This document shows, in pieces, positions 20,856 through 29,407 of a stretch of DNA of 64,000 nt. How positions within the stretch are numbered: position 1 is the first letter of the stretch; the number at the start of each line of letters is the position of its first letter. Position numbers and translations under genes: made by a program. Below the pieces are notes generated by a model that saw only the letters and a program-made list of their open reading frames with translations, ran no database searches and was not told the DNA's origin. The stretch is from NCBI GenBank assembly GCA_051746205.1, contig JBNJEU010000001.1:1-64000 (forward strand), read 5' to 3'. The stretch is from Thiohalospira sp051746205. Lineage in GTDB: Bacteria > Pseudomonadota > Gammaproteobacteria > Thiohalospirales > Thiohalospiraceae.

Positions 20856-21311
20856 TCAGAGGTCGTCCACGTCCATGACCCGCCGCACCTGCTCAGCGGT
20901 GAAACCCCGTCCCTGAAGGAAGCGCGCTCGGCGCGACCACTCCCGGCGATCCGCCGGTGGTTCCGCGTTGCCGAAGCGCTGGTGGTAGACCGCGCGGGCC
21001 TGCTCGCGCCAGTCCACCTCTTCGAGGTGGGGTTCGGCGCGGGTCACATCGACCCCGCGCTGACGCAGCTCGGCCTCGATCTTCATCGGGCCCGCGCCGC
21101 GCTCCACGCGGCTGCGGACAAAACTCTCGACGAAGCGCTCCTCGCTGAGCAGCCCCTCGTCGCACAATTCATCGACCACAGTGGCCGCCAGGGCCTCGTC
21201 GTGCCCCCGGCCCCGCAGTCGCTGGACCATCTCGGCGACGGCGTACTCCCGTCGCGCCAGCAGTCGCATGGCGGCCTCGCGCGCGGCGGCCCGGTCATCC
21301 TCGGCCGTCAT
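20856..21311 (-). CDS. recX: Regulatory protein RecX
   Basis: The 151-residue modulator inhibits RecA filament growth. Three helical repeats typical of RecX are visible: AMRLLARREYAVAEMVQRL, VDELCDEGLLSEERFVESFVRSR and GPMKIEAELRQRGV. A further repeat contains RRARFLQGRGFTAEQVRRVM. It follows recA by 29 bp on the same strand and presumably shares the recA transcript. Confidence 0.94.
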   Translation of the reverse strand: MTAEDDRAAAREAAMRLLARREYAVAEMVQRLRGRGHDEALAATVVDELCDEGLLSEERFVESFVRSRVERGAGPMKIEAELRQRGVDVTRAEPHLEEVDWREQARAVYHQRFGNAEPPADRREWSRRARFLQGRGFTAEQVRRVMDVDDL

Positions 21312-21340
21312 TCACACCCCGCGCGGGCCGTCCCGACCGC

Positions 21341-22405
21341 TCAGCCCTGCGCCTCTTCGGCGCCACCATCCTCGGCCTCGGCCGACTCCTCGGCCTCCTC
21401 GCCGGCCACCGGGGCCTGGGGCATCAGTCGCTCACGGATGGCCGCCTCGATGGTTGCGGCGGTATCCGGGTTGTCCTTGAGGTACTGACGGACATTGTCC
21501 TTGCCCTGGCCGATGCGTTCGCCGTTGTAGGAGTACCACGCCCCCGACTTGTCGATGAGGCCCTCCTTGACGCCGTAATCGATGATCTCGCCTTCGCGCG
21601 AAATCCCCTCGCCGTAGAGAATATCGAACTCGGCCTGCTTGAACGGCGGAGCCACCTTGTTCTTGACCACCTTGACGCGGGTCTCGTTGCCGAGAACCTC
21701 GTCGCCCTTCTTGATGGAACCGATGCGACGGATGTCCAGCCGCACCGAGGAGTAGAACTTCAGCGCGTTGCCGCCTGTGGTGGTCTCCGGGCTGCCGAAC
21801 ATCACTCCGATCTTCATGCGGATCTGGTTGATGAAGATCACCAGGGTGTTGGAGCGCTTGATGTTGGCGGTCAGTTTGCGCAGCGCCTGCGACATCAGGC
21901 GCGCCTGGAGCCCGACGTGGGAGTCGCCCATCTCGCCCTCGATCTCTGCCTTCGGCGTCAGCGCCGCCACGGAGTCCACCACCAGCACATCCACGGCGGA
22001 GGAGCGCACCAGCATGTCGGCGATCTCCAGCGACTGTTCGCCGGTATCGGGCTGGGAGACCAGCAACTCGTCGATGTCGACACCGAGCTTGCCGGCATAG
22101 TCCGGATCCAGGGCGTGCTCGGCGTCGACGATGGCGCAGGTACCGCCGATCTTCTGGGCCTCGGCGATGACCTGCAGGGCCAGGGTCGTCTTGCCGGAGG
22201 ACTCCGGCCCGTAGATCTCGACCACCCGGCCGCGCGGCATGCCGCCGACGCCCAGGGCCACGTCCAGGCCCAGCGACCCGGTGGAGATGGCCGGCACGTT
22301 CCGAACCGCGGCGGCATCGCCCATGCGCATCACGGAACCCTTGCCGAACTGCTTTTCGATCTGACCGAGTGCCGCCGTCAGTGCGCGCTGCTTGTTCTCG
22401 TCCAT
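21341..22405 (-). CDS. recA: Recombinase RecA
   Basis: The 354-residue recombinase forms filaments on single-stranded DNA and triggers LexA cleavage. Walker A GPESSGKTT is at residues 66-74; the L1/L2 region includes NQIRMKIGVMFGSPETTTGGNALKFYSS. The extended acidic C-terminus (GEEAEESAEAEDGGAEEAQG) is typical. Upstream are a possible extended -10 and a palindrome close to, but not the same length as, a LexA box. Confidence 0.98.
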   Translation of the reverse strand: MDENKQRALTAALGQIEKQFGKGSVMRMGDAAAVRNVPAISTGSLGLDVALGVGGMPRGRVVEIYGPESSGKTTLALQVIAEAQKIGGTCAIVDAEHALDPDYAGKLGVDIDELLVSQPDTGEQSLEIADMLVRSSAVDVLVVDSVAALTPKAEIEGEMGDSHVGLQARLMSQALRKLTANIKRSNTLVIFINQIRMKIGVMFGSPETTTGGNALKFYSSVRLDIRRIGSIKKGDEVLGNETRVKVVKNKVAPPFKQAEFDILYGEGISREGEIIDYGVKEGLIDKSGAWYSYNGERIGQGKDNVRQYLKDNPDTAATIEAAIRERLMPQAPVAGEEAEESAEAEDGGAEEAQG

Positions 22406-22456
22406 AATCCTCTACCTCTCAATTGCGCTCTGGAACGGAGGGCTCCCTGCCCCCCG

Positions 22457-22484
22457 GTGTATTGGATACAGCGGGCGGATTATC
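22457..22484 (-). promoter_or_regulatory. recA promoter region with a LexA-like palindrome
   Basis: On the minus strand TGGGATAAT gives an extended -10 (hexamer GATAAT at 22484-22479). Seven nt downstream of it lies CTGTAT-CCA-ATACAC (22471-22457). A LexA box reads CTGTAT-N4-ATACAG; this one has a 3-nt centre and one arm mismatch. It is well placed for SOS repression, but the shortened centre makes LexA binding uncertain. Confidence 0.55.
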
Positions 22485-22609
22485 CCATAAAGGAGGGGCG
22501 TCGGCCTAGGTCTTCGGCCCGGCTCCGGACAGAGTTCGACCGCATCCGGTTTCGGGCGCGTTCCCGGCCGCACAACCCGCCCCGGCGGAACGAAACCGGT
22601 TGCGGTCAT

Positions 22610-23116
22610 TCACGCCATTTCGATGGTTTCCTTGAGGCCGATCAGCGCCCGGGCCACGCTCTGGCGACGGATGCTCTCGCGATCCCCACTGAACCGTTCA
22701 GCGAGACTGACGACCCCCTCCGGACCGGCCCACGCGAGCCAGACCAGACCCACCGGCTTCTCCGGGGTGCCACCGCCGGGCCCGGCGATCCCGGAGACGG
22801 CGCAGGCCCGGTCGACACCACAGCGCTCCCGCGCCCCCGCAGCCATGGCCTCGACCACCGGTTGCGAAACAGCGCCGTGCTCGCGCAGGAGCGCAGGGTC
22901 CACCCCGAGCAGGCTCTCCTTGGCGGCATTGGCGTAGGTCACCAGCCCCCCCTGGAACCAGGCGGAGGAGCCGGTAACGTCGGTCATCACCTTGGCGATC
23001 CACCCGCCGGTGCACGATTCGGCGGTGGCCATCAATTCGCCGCGTGCCTCCAGGATCGCACCGAGCTCGGCGGCCAGTCGTTGCAGGTCGGAATCGTCGA
23101 TGATGGTTGCCGTCAC
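22610..23116 (-). CDS. pncC: Nicotinamide-nucleotide amidase (CinA C-terminal domain)
   Basis: The 168-residue enzyme deamidates NMN in pyridine nucleotide salvage. Motifs TAESCTGGWIA and SGIAGPGGGTPEKPVGLVW are the CinA C-terminal signature; no N-terminal MoCF domain is present. The start is GTG at 23116-23114, which overlaps the stop of the upstream PilZ gene as GTGA and so suggests translational coupling. pncC immediately before recA is a common arrangement. Confidence 0.93.
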   Translation of the reverse strand: MTATIIDDSDLQRLAAELGAILEARGELMATAESCTGGWIAKVMTDVTGSSAWFQGGLVTYANAAKESLLGVDPALLREHGAVSQPVVEAMAAGARERCGVDRACAVSGIAGPGGGTPEKPVGLVWLAWAGPEGVVSLAERFSGDRESIRRQSVARALIGLKETIEMA

Positions 23117-23412
23117 GAGAGCATCTCCACGATGCGGCAGCTCACCCGCTGGCCGGAGTCCGTCTCTTCCACTCGCAACACTTCCACGCGAGCGTGCAGT
23201 GGCGGTGTCAGAGCACTGGCGGGGCTGACCTCCACCTCCAGATTCGCGCCCTCCGCCACCGTGGCCTCGCAGATGAACGCCAGTCCGCTGGCGCTGAGAT
23301 CGGTGGCCTGACCGGTATGACGGCCCGGCTGCCCGTCGATGGCAAAGGCCAGGCGACAGTCCACCGTCATGCGACGAAAGCCGCGCTTCTCCTCCGAACG
23401 TCCGAGTACCAT
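23113..23412 (-). CDS. PilZ-domain protein
   Basis: The 99-residue protein is a stand-alone PilZ domain, a cyclic-di-GMP receptor. Both ligand-binding motifs are visible: the Arg cluster in EEKRGFRRM (residues 8-16, RxxxR) and DLSASG (D/NxSxxG). The start MVLGRSEEKRG has GGAGA upstream. It is divergent from mutS and coupled to pncC by a GTGA overlap. Its target is unknown. Confidence 0.85.
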   Translation of the reverse strand: MVLGRSEEKRGFRRMTVDCRLAFAIDGQPGRHTGQATDLSASGLAFICEATVAEGANLEVEVSPASALTPPLHARVEVLRVEETDSGQRVSCRIVEMLS

Positions 23413-23518
23413 CGGCTGTCTCCGGCTCCTGATTCCGGGATAATCCTCGCCCATCCGACCGGCCGCGTCCACACCACCGGACTCGCTCCGGACCGGACCC
23501 TCTTGTAGACTCGCGAGC

Positions 23519-26134
23519 ATGACTGACGGTGCCCGACATACCCCGCTCATGCGCCAGTATCTGGATCTCAAGGCGGAGAATCCCGGGATCCTGATGTTTT
23601 TCCGCATGGGCGACTTCTACGAACTCTTCTACGACGACGCCTATCGCGCGGCGGAGCTGCTCGACATCAGCCAGACCGTCCGTGGCGAGTCCGCTGGTGA
23701 ACCGGTACCCATGGCGGGGGTCCCGGTGCAGTCGGTGGAGACCTACCTGGCACGGCTGGTGCGCATGGGGGAGTCGGTGGCGATCTGCGAGCAGATCGGC
23801 GACCCGGCCACCAGCAAGGGACCAGTGGAACGGCGGGTGGTACGCATCGTCACCCCCGGCACCGCCACTGACGAGGCGCTGGTGGATGAGCGGCGGGAGA
23901 GCTTCACCGCGGCCATCACCCCGGCCCCGAAGGGTGGCTGGGGGCTGGCGTGGCTCGATGTGGGCAGTGGCCGCTTCTCTCTGGCCGCCCTGGAGGACGA
24001 CGAGGCCCTTTCAGCCGAGCTGGCGCGACTGCAGCCGGCGGAACTGCTGCTGCCGGAGGCGCTGGAGACCACCGGTCCGTGGGGCGAGGCACCGGGCCAG
24101 CGCCGCCGGGCCGACTGGCTTTTCGAACCGCGCGAGGCGGCTCGCCAGCTGGCGGAACAGTTCGCCACCCGCGACCTGGCCGGCTTCGGTATCAGCGATG
24201 TCGAAACCGAAGCCGACCGGCCTCTGGGGGCGGCGGTGGGGGCCGCGGGCGCGGTGCTCGACTACGTCCGCGACACCCAGCGCGGTGCCCTGCCCCATCT
24301 GCGCGGGCTGGGGGTGGAACAGCGTGAGGACGCCGTCCTGCTGGACGCCGCCTCGCGCCGCAATCTGGAACTGGACACCAGCCTCGGCGGTGATCCGCGC
24401 CACACCCTGTTGACGGTACTCGACCAATGCCGCACCCCCATGGGCAGCCGCCTGCTGCGTCGCTGGCTGCACCGCCCCCTGCGCCGCCGCCCGGCCGTGG
24501 AGGCGCGCCAGACGGCGGTGACCGAACTGCTGGAGAGCGGGCGTCATGTCGAGCTGCGCGAGACCCTCGGCGGTCTTGGCGACCTGGAGCGCATGCTCTC
24601 TCGGATCGCGTTGCGCAGTGCCCGCCCCCGCGATCTGGTCCACCTGGGCCAGGCGCTGACACGACTGCCCGCCATCCACGCCAGTCTCTGCGCCCCCGAC
24701 AGCACCCTGCTCCAGCAGGTCCTGGAGGCGCTGGGCGATTTTCCGGGGCTTGCGTCCATGCTGGCGGCGGCCCTGGTCACCCCGCCGCCCGCCTGGCTGC
24801 GCGACGGCGGCGTCGTCGCCGATGGCTATGATGCCGAACTCGACGAGTTGCGCCGCATGGGCGGCGATGTCGACGGCTTCCTGGCCGAATTCGAGGAACG
24901 CGAGCGCGAGCGCACCGGCATCCCCAACCTGCGCATCCGCCACAACCGCGTCCACGGCTTCTCCCTGGAGGTGCCGCGCAGCCTGGCGGCCCACGTGCCG
25001 GACGACTACATCCGCCGCCAGACCCTCAAGCAGGTGGAGCGCTATGTCACCGACGAACTGAAGGATTTCGAGACTCGCGTGCTCTCCGCCCGCGACCGCG
25101 CGCTGGCGCGCGAGCGAACCCTGTACGAGGAGCTTCTCGACACCCTCAACACCGAACTGGCGCCGCTGCAGGCCAGCGCCGAGGCGATCGCCACTCTGGA
25201 CGCCCTGGCCGACCTGGCCGAGCGCGCCGAGGCGCTGGACTGGCGCGCGCCGCTCTTCTCCGACGAACCGGGCCTCACCATCAAGGAAGGCCGCCATCCG
25301 GTGGTGGAACAGGCCCAGAGCGAGCCCTTCATCGCCAACGACCTCGATCTCCACCCCGAACGCCGGCTGCTGGTGGTCACCGGCCCCAACATGGGCGGCA
25401 AATCGACCTTCATGCGCCAGGCCGCGCTGATCACCCTGCTCGGCTACATGGGCAGCTACGTCCCGGCCGGCGCCGCCACCCTCGGACCGGTGGACCGGAT
25501 CTTCACCCGCATCGGCGCCAGCGACGATCTCGCCTCGGGTCGCTCCACCTTCATGGTGGAGATGACCGAGACCGCCAACATCCTCCACCACGCCACCGAC
25601 CGCAGCCTGGTACTGCTGGACGAGATCGGCCGCGGCACTTCGACCTTCGACGGCCTCGCCCTCGCCTGGGCGGTGGCCCGTGAACTGATCGGCCGCACCG
25701 GCTGCCTGACCCTGTTCGCCACCCACTACTTCGAACTGACGACCCTTGCCGGCGAACTCCCCGGCGTGGCCAATGTCCATGTCGCCGCGCGCGAGCACGA
25801 CCAGGGCGTGGTCTTCCTCCACAGCGTAGCCGAGGGCCCGGCGAGCCAGAGCTACGGCCTTCAGGTCGCCGCCCTGGCCGGCGTCCCCGACCACGTCATC
25901 CGCGCCGCCCGCGAACACCTCGCCGAACTGGAGAGCCGCACCGCCGAGACCCCGGAGCCGCAGCTGAGCCTCTTCGCCCCTGAACCGCCCCCGGCGGAAC
26001 CCGCGCCGCCCCCGCCCGCCCCGAGCCCGGTGGAGGCCGAGCTGCGCCGACTGGACCCCGACGAGCTGACCCCGCGCGCCGCCCTCGACCTGCTCTACCG
26101 GCTCCGGGACGAGGCATTGCGGCGAGACGGCTGA
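23519..26134 (+). CDS. mutS: DNA mismatch repair protein MutS
   Basis: The 871-residue mismatch sensor carries the F-Y-E mismatch wedge at residues 33-35 within MGDFYELF. It also has the connector, core and clamp domains, the ATPase Walker A GPNMGGKST, and the signature SRSTFMVEMTE-like segment followed by DEIGRGTSTFDGLALAWA. The C-terminal tetramerisation segment is preceded by a long proline-rich linker (EPPPAEPAPPPPAP). It is divergent from the PilZ-pncC-recA series. mutL is not in this window. Confidence 0.97.
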   Translation: MTDGARHTPLMRQYLDLKAENPGILMFFRMGDFYELFYDDAYRAAELLDISQTVRGESAGEPVPMAGVPVQSVETYLARLVRMGESVAICEQIGDPATSKGPVERRVVRIVTPGTATDEALVDERRESFTAAITPAPKGGWGLAWLDVGSGRFSLAALEDDEALSAELARLQPAELLLPEALETTGPWGEAPGQRRRADWLFEPREAARQLAEQFATRDLAGFGISDVETEADRPLGAAVGAAGAVLDYVRDTQRGALPHLRGLGVEQREDAVLLDAASRRNLELDTSLGGDPRHTLLTVLDQCRTPMGSRLLRRWLHRPLRRRPAVEARQTAVTELLESGRHVELRETLGGLGDLERMLSRIALRSARPRDLVHLGQALTRLPAIHASLCAPDSTLLQQVLEALGDFPGLASMLAAALVTPPPAWLRDGGVVADGYDAELDELRRMGGDVDGFLAEFEERERERTGIPNLRIRHNRVHGFSLEVPRSLAAHVPDDYIRRQTLKQVERYVTDELKDFETRVLSARDRALARERTLYEELLDTLNTELAPLQASAEAIATLDALADLAERAEALDWRAPLFSDEPGLTIKEGRHPVVEQAQSEPFIANDLDLHPERRLLVVTGPNMGGKSTFMRQAALITLLGYMGSYVPAGAATLGPVDRIFTRIGASDDLASGRSTFMVEMTETANILHHATDRSLVLLDEIGRGTSTFDGLALAWAVARELIGRTGCLTLFATHYFELTTLAGELPGVANVHVAAREHDQGVVFLHSVAEGPASQSYGLQVAALAGVPDHVIRAAREHLAELESRTAETPEPQLSLFAPEPPPAEPAPPPPAPSPVEAELRRLDPDELTPRAALDLLYRLRDEALRRDG

Positions 26135-26292
26135 ACCCCGGGCGCATGACCTTCCCGGAGAATGACTGCGACATGCCGCGCTGACAGTCGGTTTCATATC
26201 GACGTGCTACTCTAGTGGCTGACGACCTCTGGTTTGGAGGGGCCGGGCCGTGTCCGTCTGGTACCTCCACGGGAAACCGGAGATATTGTCGG

Positions 26293-26321
26293 TTGACCCG
26301 AGCCGCTCGGTAGCCTGCAAT
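26293..26321 (+). promoter_or_regulatory. Promoter of fdxA
   Basis: TTGACC (26293-26298) and TGCAAT (26316-26321) are separated by 17 nt. The predicted transcription start is about 25 nt before the fdxA ATG, and an AAGGA site precedes that ATG. Confidence 0.6.
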
Positions 26322-26351
26322 AGGCAGAGATCCGCACTACAAGGAACCAGC

Positions 26352-26675
26352 ATGGCCTACGTCGTTACCGAGAACTGCATCGCCTGCAAATACACCGACT
26401 GTGTGGATGTCTGTCCGGTGGACTGCTTCCACGAAGGTCCCAACTTCCTGGTCATCGATCCGGAGGAATGCATCGACTGCACCCTCTGCGAGCCAGAGTG
26501 TCCAGCCAATGCCATCTACGCCGAGGAAGATCTCCCCGAGGATCAGGAGGAGTATCTGGAACTGAATGCGGAACTCGCCGCACTCTGGCCGGTCATCACC
26601 GAACGCAAGGACCCACTGCCCGACGCCGAGGAGTGGGACGGCAAGCCGAACAAGCGGGACATGCTGGAACGCTGA
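26352..26675 (+). CDS. fdxA: 7Fe ferredoxin FdxA
   Basis: The 107-residue electron carrier binds one [3Fe-4S] and one [4Fe-4S] cluster. Cysteines sit at 9, 12, 17, 21, 25, 40, 43, 46 and 50 (CIACKYTDCVDVCPVDC and CIDCTLCEPECP), the pattern of Azotobacter-type 7Fe ferredoxins. The C-terminal extension ending PDAEEWDGKPNKRDMLER is also typical. The start MAYVVTENC has AAGGA upstream. It follows mutS, an order also seen in pseudomonads, with its own promoter. Confidence 0.96.
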   Translation: MAYVVTENCIACKYTDCVDVCPVDCFHEGPNFLVIDPEECIDCTLCEPECPANAIYAEEDLPEDQEEYLELNAELAALWPVITERKDPLPDAEEWDGKPNKRDMLER

Positions 26676-26717
26676 AGACCCGCTGCCCGCCGTGCCCGGA
26701 GTCGCGCGAAAACCAAG

Positions 26718-26740
26718 AAAAAGGCCCGCTTTCGCGGGCC
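26718..26740 (-). terminator. Intrinsic terminator facing the minus strand
   Basis: A 7-bp GC stem (26723-26729 with 26734-26740) with a 4-nt loop is followed, on the minus strand, by a T5 run (26722-26718). On the plus strand there is no T-run. It would therefore end a transcript arriving from the dsbC side, which is odd because no minus-strand gene lies between it and dsbC. A second hairpin (26747-26752 with 26758-26763) is adjacent. Confidence 0.7.
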
Positions 26741-26763
26741 CGGGGACTTCCCAACTCGGGAAG

Positions 26764-27214
26764 GAAGGGGAAACAAAAAGCAGAGATAGGGCAAACGCCG
26801 TTTCACCCCGGGCTTCCTGCCCTTATTCACGCTTCCTGCTCTCCACGACCTGACATCCTGTACCCGCCGGGTCCTCCCTGGACCAGAAATGCGGCGGGGT
26901 GACTTCCTGTCCGGCCATCCTGACCTGAAGTTCCCTCCCCTTGGTGCCTCATCCAGGAGGCGTTTCTTGTTGTTGTCGAGTTCCACGATAATCAGCCCGA
27001 CGTCTTCTGGCAAACCACCCTGCAAAGCGACTGCTGCAGCCAGGACACGTCACACCATCAAATCATACCTCGACAATCAACAAGATATGAATCCTGCAAT
27101 CCGGTAACGGGAATAATCCGATACAGCTCTTCGCCATGATCCGACAACAGGTTCAGATAAATCCTACAAGATTAGACGCAGACCAATTCTCGCGATCGTT
27201 CGAGATGGCACGGT
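26764..27214. other. Gap between fdxA and dsbC without a clear gene
   Basis: The right-hand part is lower in GC than its surroundings. I see no RNA gene or complete ORF with a start and ribosome-binding site. On the minus strand around 27045-26935 about 37 codons read like ordinary protein (ALQGGLPEDVGLIIVELD and KKRLLDEAP) after an in-frame stop; they could be a decayed gene end or chance. Confidence 0.5.
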
Positions 27215-27958
27215 TCAACGCCCGTTCTCCAGCTCTTCCCGCAGCTTCTCCGGCGGCACGAATCCCGGCAGAATCGCGCCTTCAGAGGTGATGATGCTCG
27301 GCGTCCCGCGTACCCCCATGGAACCAGCCAGCTCGTAGTGTTCTTCGACGGGATGGTCCTCGCATTGTTCACCAACGGACTCCCCTCCAGTCTTCGAACG
27401 ATCCATGGCGACGCGAGGATCGTCAGCACACCAGATGGAGACCATCTTGTCCCAGCCGCTCGACCCCCGACCCTGGCGCGGGAAGGCCAGGTAGCGGATC
27501 GTGATGCCGCGTTCATTGTATTCATCCATGGCCTTGTGAAGCTTCTGGCAGTAGGGGCATTCGGTATCGGTAAAAACGGTGACCACATGCCGTTCCTCAT
27601 CGGCCCCGAAAGTGATCATGTTCTCCTCGCCCACCGCGTCGATGGCCGCCGCGCGCGCGCGGTTTTCAGCAGACTCGGTCAGATTGCGCCCTTCCTCCAT
27701 GTCCAGCAGGTTGCCGGCAAAGACATGGCGGGCGTCCTCGCTGACGTAGAGCACCCGGCCGTTCACGATCACCTCGTAAATCCCCTCCACCGGACTCGTG
27801 GCGATGTCGATCCGGTCGACCGAGGGCAGGAGTTGCTGCAGCCGCTCCTTCACCCGCTCGCGAAATTCCGGTTCGACTTCCGCCGAGAGCGGCGCGGCTG
27901 AGAGCAGGGTTGCGAGCAGCAGAGCGCTCGCCCGTTTCCAGTGCGTGTACATGCTCAT
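27215..27958 (-). CDS. dsbC: Thiol:disulfide interchange protein DsbC
   Basis: The 247-residue periplasmic disulfide isomerase begins with a signal peptide (MSMYTHWKRASALLLATLLS..., likely cleavage after SA before EVEPEF). The N-terminal dimerisation domain is followed by the thioredoxin fold with CPYC in TDTECPYCQKLH and the cis-proline loop GTPSII. A second cysteine pair (WCADD... EQCED) is typical of DsbC. The start is the ATG 6 nt after GGAGG, nine codons inside the longest frame. xerD-dsbC is a conserved pair. Confidence 0.96.
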   Translation of the reverse strand: MSMYTHWKRASALLLATLLSAAPLSAEVEPEFRERVKERLQQLLPSVDRIDIATSPVEGIYEVIVNGRVLYVSEDARHVFAGNLLDMEEGRNLTESAENRARAAAIDAVGEENMITFGADEERHVVTVFTDTECPYCQKLHKAMDEYNERGITIRYLAFPRQGRGSSGWDKMVSIWCADDPRVAMDRSKTGGESVGEQCEDHPVEEHYELAGSMGVRGTPSIITSEGAILPGFVPPEKLREELENGR

Positions 27959-28009
27959 TTCATTCCTCCGGGTCGTCATGGTCATTTGATGGGTATCATG
28001 GTGGCGAGT

Positions 28010-28930
28010 TCAACCGCGCGGATGGTGATTCTGGTGCAGTTCGGCCAGTCGAGCCTGCGCCACATGGGTGTAGATCTGGGTGGTGGACAGATCGCTGTGG
28101 CCCAGCAGCATCTGAACCACCCGCAGATCGGCGCCATGATTGAGCAGGTGGGTGGCGAAGGCGTGGCGCAGCGTGTGCGGGGAGAGCGGCTTGTCGATCC
28201 CGGCGGCTGTGGCGTAGCGGCGTATGAGCTGCCAGAAGGCCTGACGGGTCATGCTACCCCCCCGCCGGGTCACGAAGACGGCATCGCTGACGCCGCGCCC
28301 TGCCATGAGTTCGGTTCGCGCCCAGCCGAGGTAGTCGCGCAACCAGGCCGTGGCCTCCTCGCCGAGGGGCACCAGCCGTTCCTTGTTGCCCTTGCCGATC
28401 ACCTGTACCACCCCCCGGCTCAGCCCGAGCTGGGAAGCCTCCAGCGCCACCAGTTCGGAGACCCGCAACCCGGTGGCATAGAGAACCTCCAGCATGGCGC
28501 GATCGCGGAGCCCACGGGCACTACCGGTATCCGGCGCCGCCAGCAGCAACTCGACATCCGCCTCGGTCAGGCTGTCCGGCAACGGCCGCCCCAGCCGGGG
28601 CGCCTCGACGCGTTCGGACGGGTCATCCCGGCGCAATCCCTCGCGCAGCCGATGCTGGTAGAAACGGCGTGCCGCCGACAACGCTCGGGCGGTACTCCGG
28701 GGGCGCTGCCCGGCGCTGGCGCACGCCCCCAGCCAGGCGAGCAGATCGGAGCGCCCCGCCTCACCGAGCCCGATCTTGCGCTCGGCCCGTAGCCAGACCC
28801 CGAGGCGGGCGAGATCCGTGCGATAGGCATTCAGCGTATTCTCGGCCAGCCCGCGCTCCATCCACAGGGCGTCGAGGAAGCTTTCGAGTTCCGCGCGATC
28901 CGCATCCGGTAAATGGTCAACCCACGCCAT
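28010..28930 (-). CDS. xerD: Tyrosine recombinase XerD
   Basis: The 306-residue recombinase resolves chromosome dimers at dif with XerC and FtsK. The catalytic residues are in place: Arg in YATGLRVSEL, Lys in GKGNKERLVPL, the HTLRHAFATHLL box (H-x-x-R), His in LLGHSDLSTTQ and the nucleophile Tyr in IYTHVAQARL. The start MAWVDHLPDADR overlaps the ogt stop by 14 bp. XerD rather than XerC is chosen from the dsbC neighbour and the C-terminal LAELHQNHHPR. Confidence 0.93.
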   Translation of the reverse strand: MAWVDHLPDADRAELESFLDALWMERGLAENTLNAYRTDLARLGVWLRAERKIGLGEAGRSDLLAWLGACASAGQRPRSTARALSAARRFYQHRLREGLRRDDPSERVEAPRLGRPLPDSLTEADVELLLAAPDTGSARGLRDRAMLEVLYATGLRVSELVALEASQLGLSRGVVQVIGKGNKERLVPLGEEATAWLRDYLGWARTELMAGRGVSDAVFVTRRGGSMTRQAFWQLIRRYATAAGIDKPLSPHTLRHAFATHLLNHGADLRVVQMLLGHSDLSTTQIYTHVAQARLAELHQNHHPRG

Positions 28931-29390
28931 GGCCACTCTCGTGGGCCAGCAAGCCCGCCTTGATCCACAACGTCTCCTCCGTCTCGCCTCCCTGGAATCC
29001 ACCGAGCCCGTCGCGCGCCACCACCCGATGGCACGGGATCATCAGCGGCAGCGGGTTGCTCGCCAGGGCGCGCCCCACGGCCCGGGGAGAACTCCCCAGT
29101 TCCGCCGCCACCTCACCATACCGTCGTGTCTCGCCAAAGGGGATTGCCAGAAGAACCCGACGCAGACGGTGCTGGAACGGCGTGGTCGCCTCCGGAAGCC
29201 AGGCGTTCAACACCGGTTCCGGCTCGCGGCGGGCATAAGCACCCAGCCAACCCCGCCAGGGCATCTCCCGGTCCCCGGCACCGTCCCCCACCGAACCGGA
29301 TACGCCGGGACCCAGTGTGACTCCGCGCAGTGCACCGTCATCCTCCTCCACGGTAACGGTTACCGTTCCGCGTGGTGTCGGAATGTTCAT
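28917..29390 (-). CDS. ogt: Methylated-DNA--protein-cysteine methyltransferase
   Basis: The 157-residue repair protein transfers O6-alkyl groups from guanine to its own cysteine and is used once. The active-site motif is IPCHRVVARDGLGGFQGG, and the DNA-binding helix-turn-helix is in TRRYGEVAAELGSSPRAVGRAL. There is no Ada-type N-terminal domain. The start MNIPTPRGTVTVTV is chosen for the family length. It overlaps xerD and follows the secreted repeat protein, all on one strand. Confidence 0.93.
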   Translation of the reverse strand: MNIPTPRGTVTVTVEEDDGALRGVTLGPGVSGSVGDGAGDREMPWRGWLGAYARREPEPVLNAWLPEATTPFQHRLRRVLLAIPFGETRRYGEVAAELGSSPRAVGRALASNPLPLMIPCHRVVARDGLGGFQGGETEETLWIKAGLLAHESGHGVG

Positions 29391-29407
29391 GGTCCAGCAC
29401 CCCCGGG

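Noticed and set aside
22457..22471. A standard LexA box before recA
   Set aside because: The centre is 3 nt instead of 4 and one arm is imperfect, so I list it as LexA-like only.
24011..26197. A 728-codon minus-strand open frame opposite mutS
   Set aside because: It is a shadow of mutS; no motif and no ribosome-binding site.
26543..27025. A minus-strand open frame of about 160 codons overlapping fdxA
   Set aside because: Most of it is antisense to fdxA and passes through the terminator hairpin. Only its first ~35 codons look protein-like, which is reported as a possible remnant.
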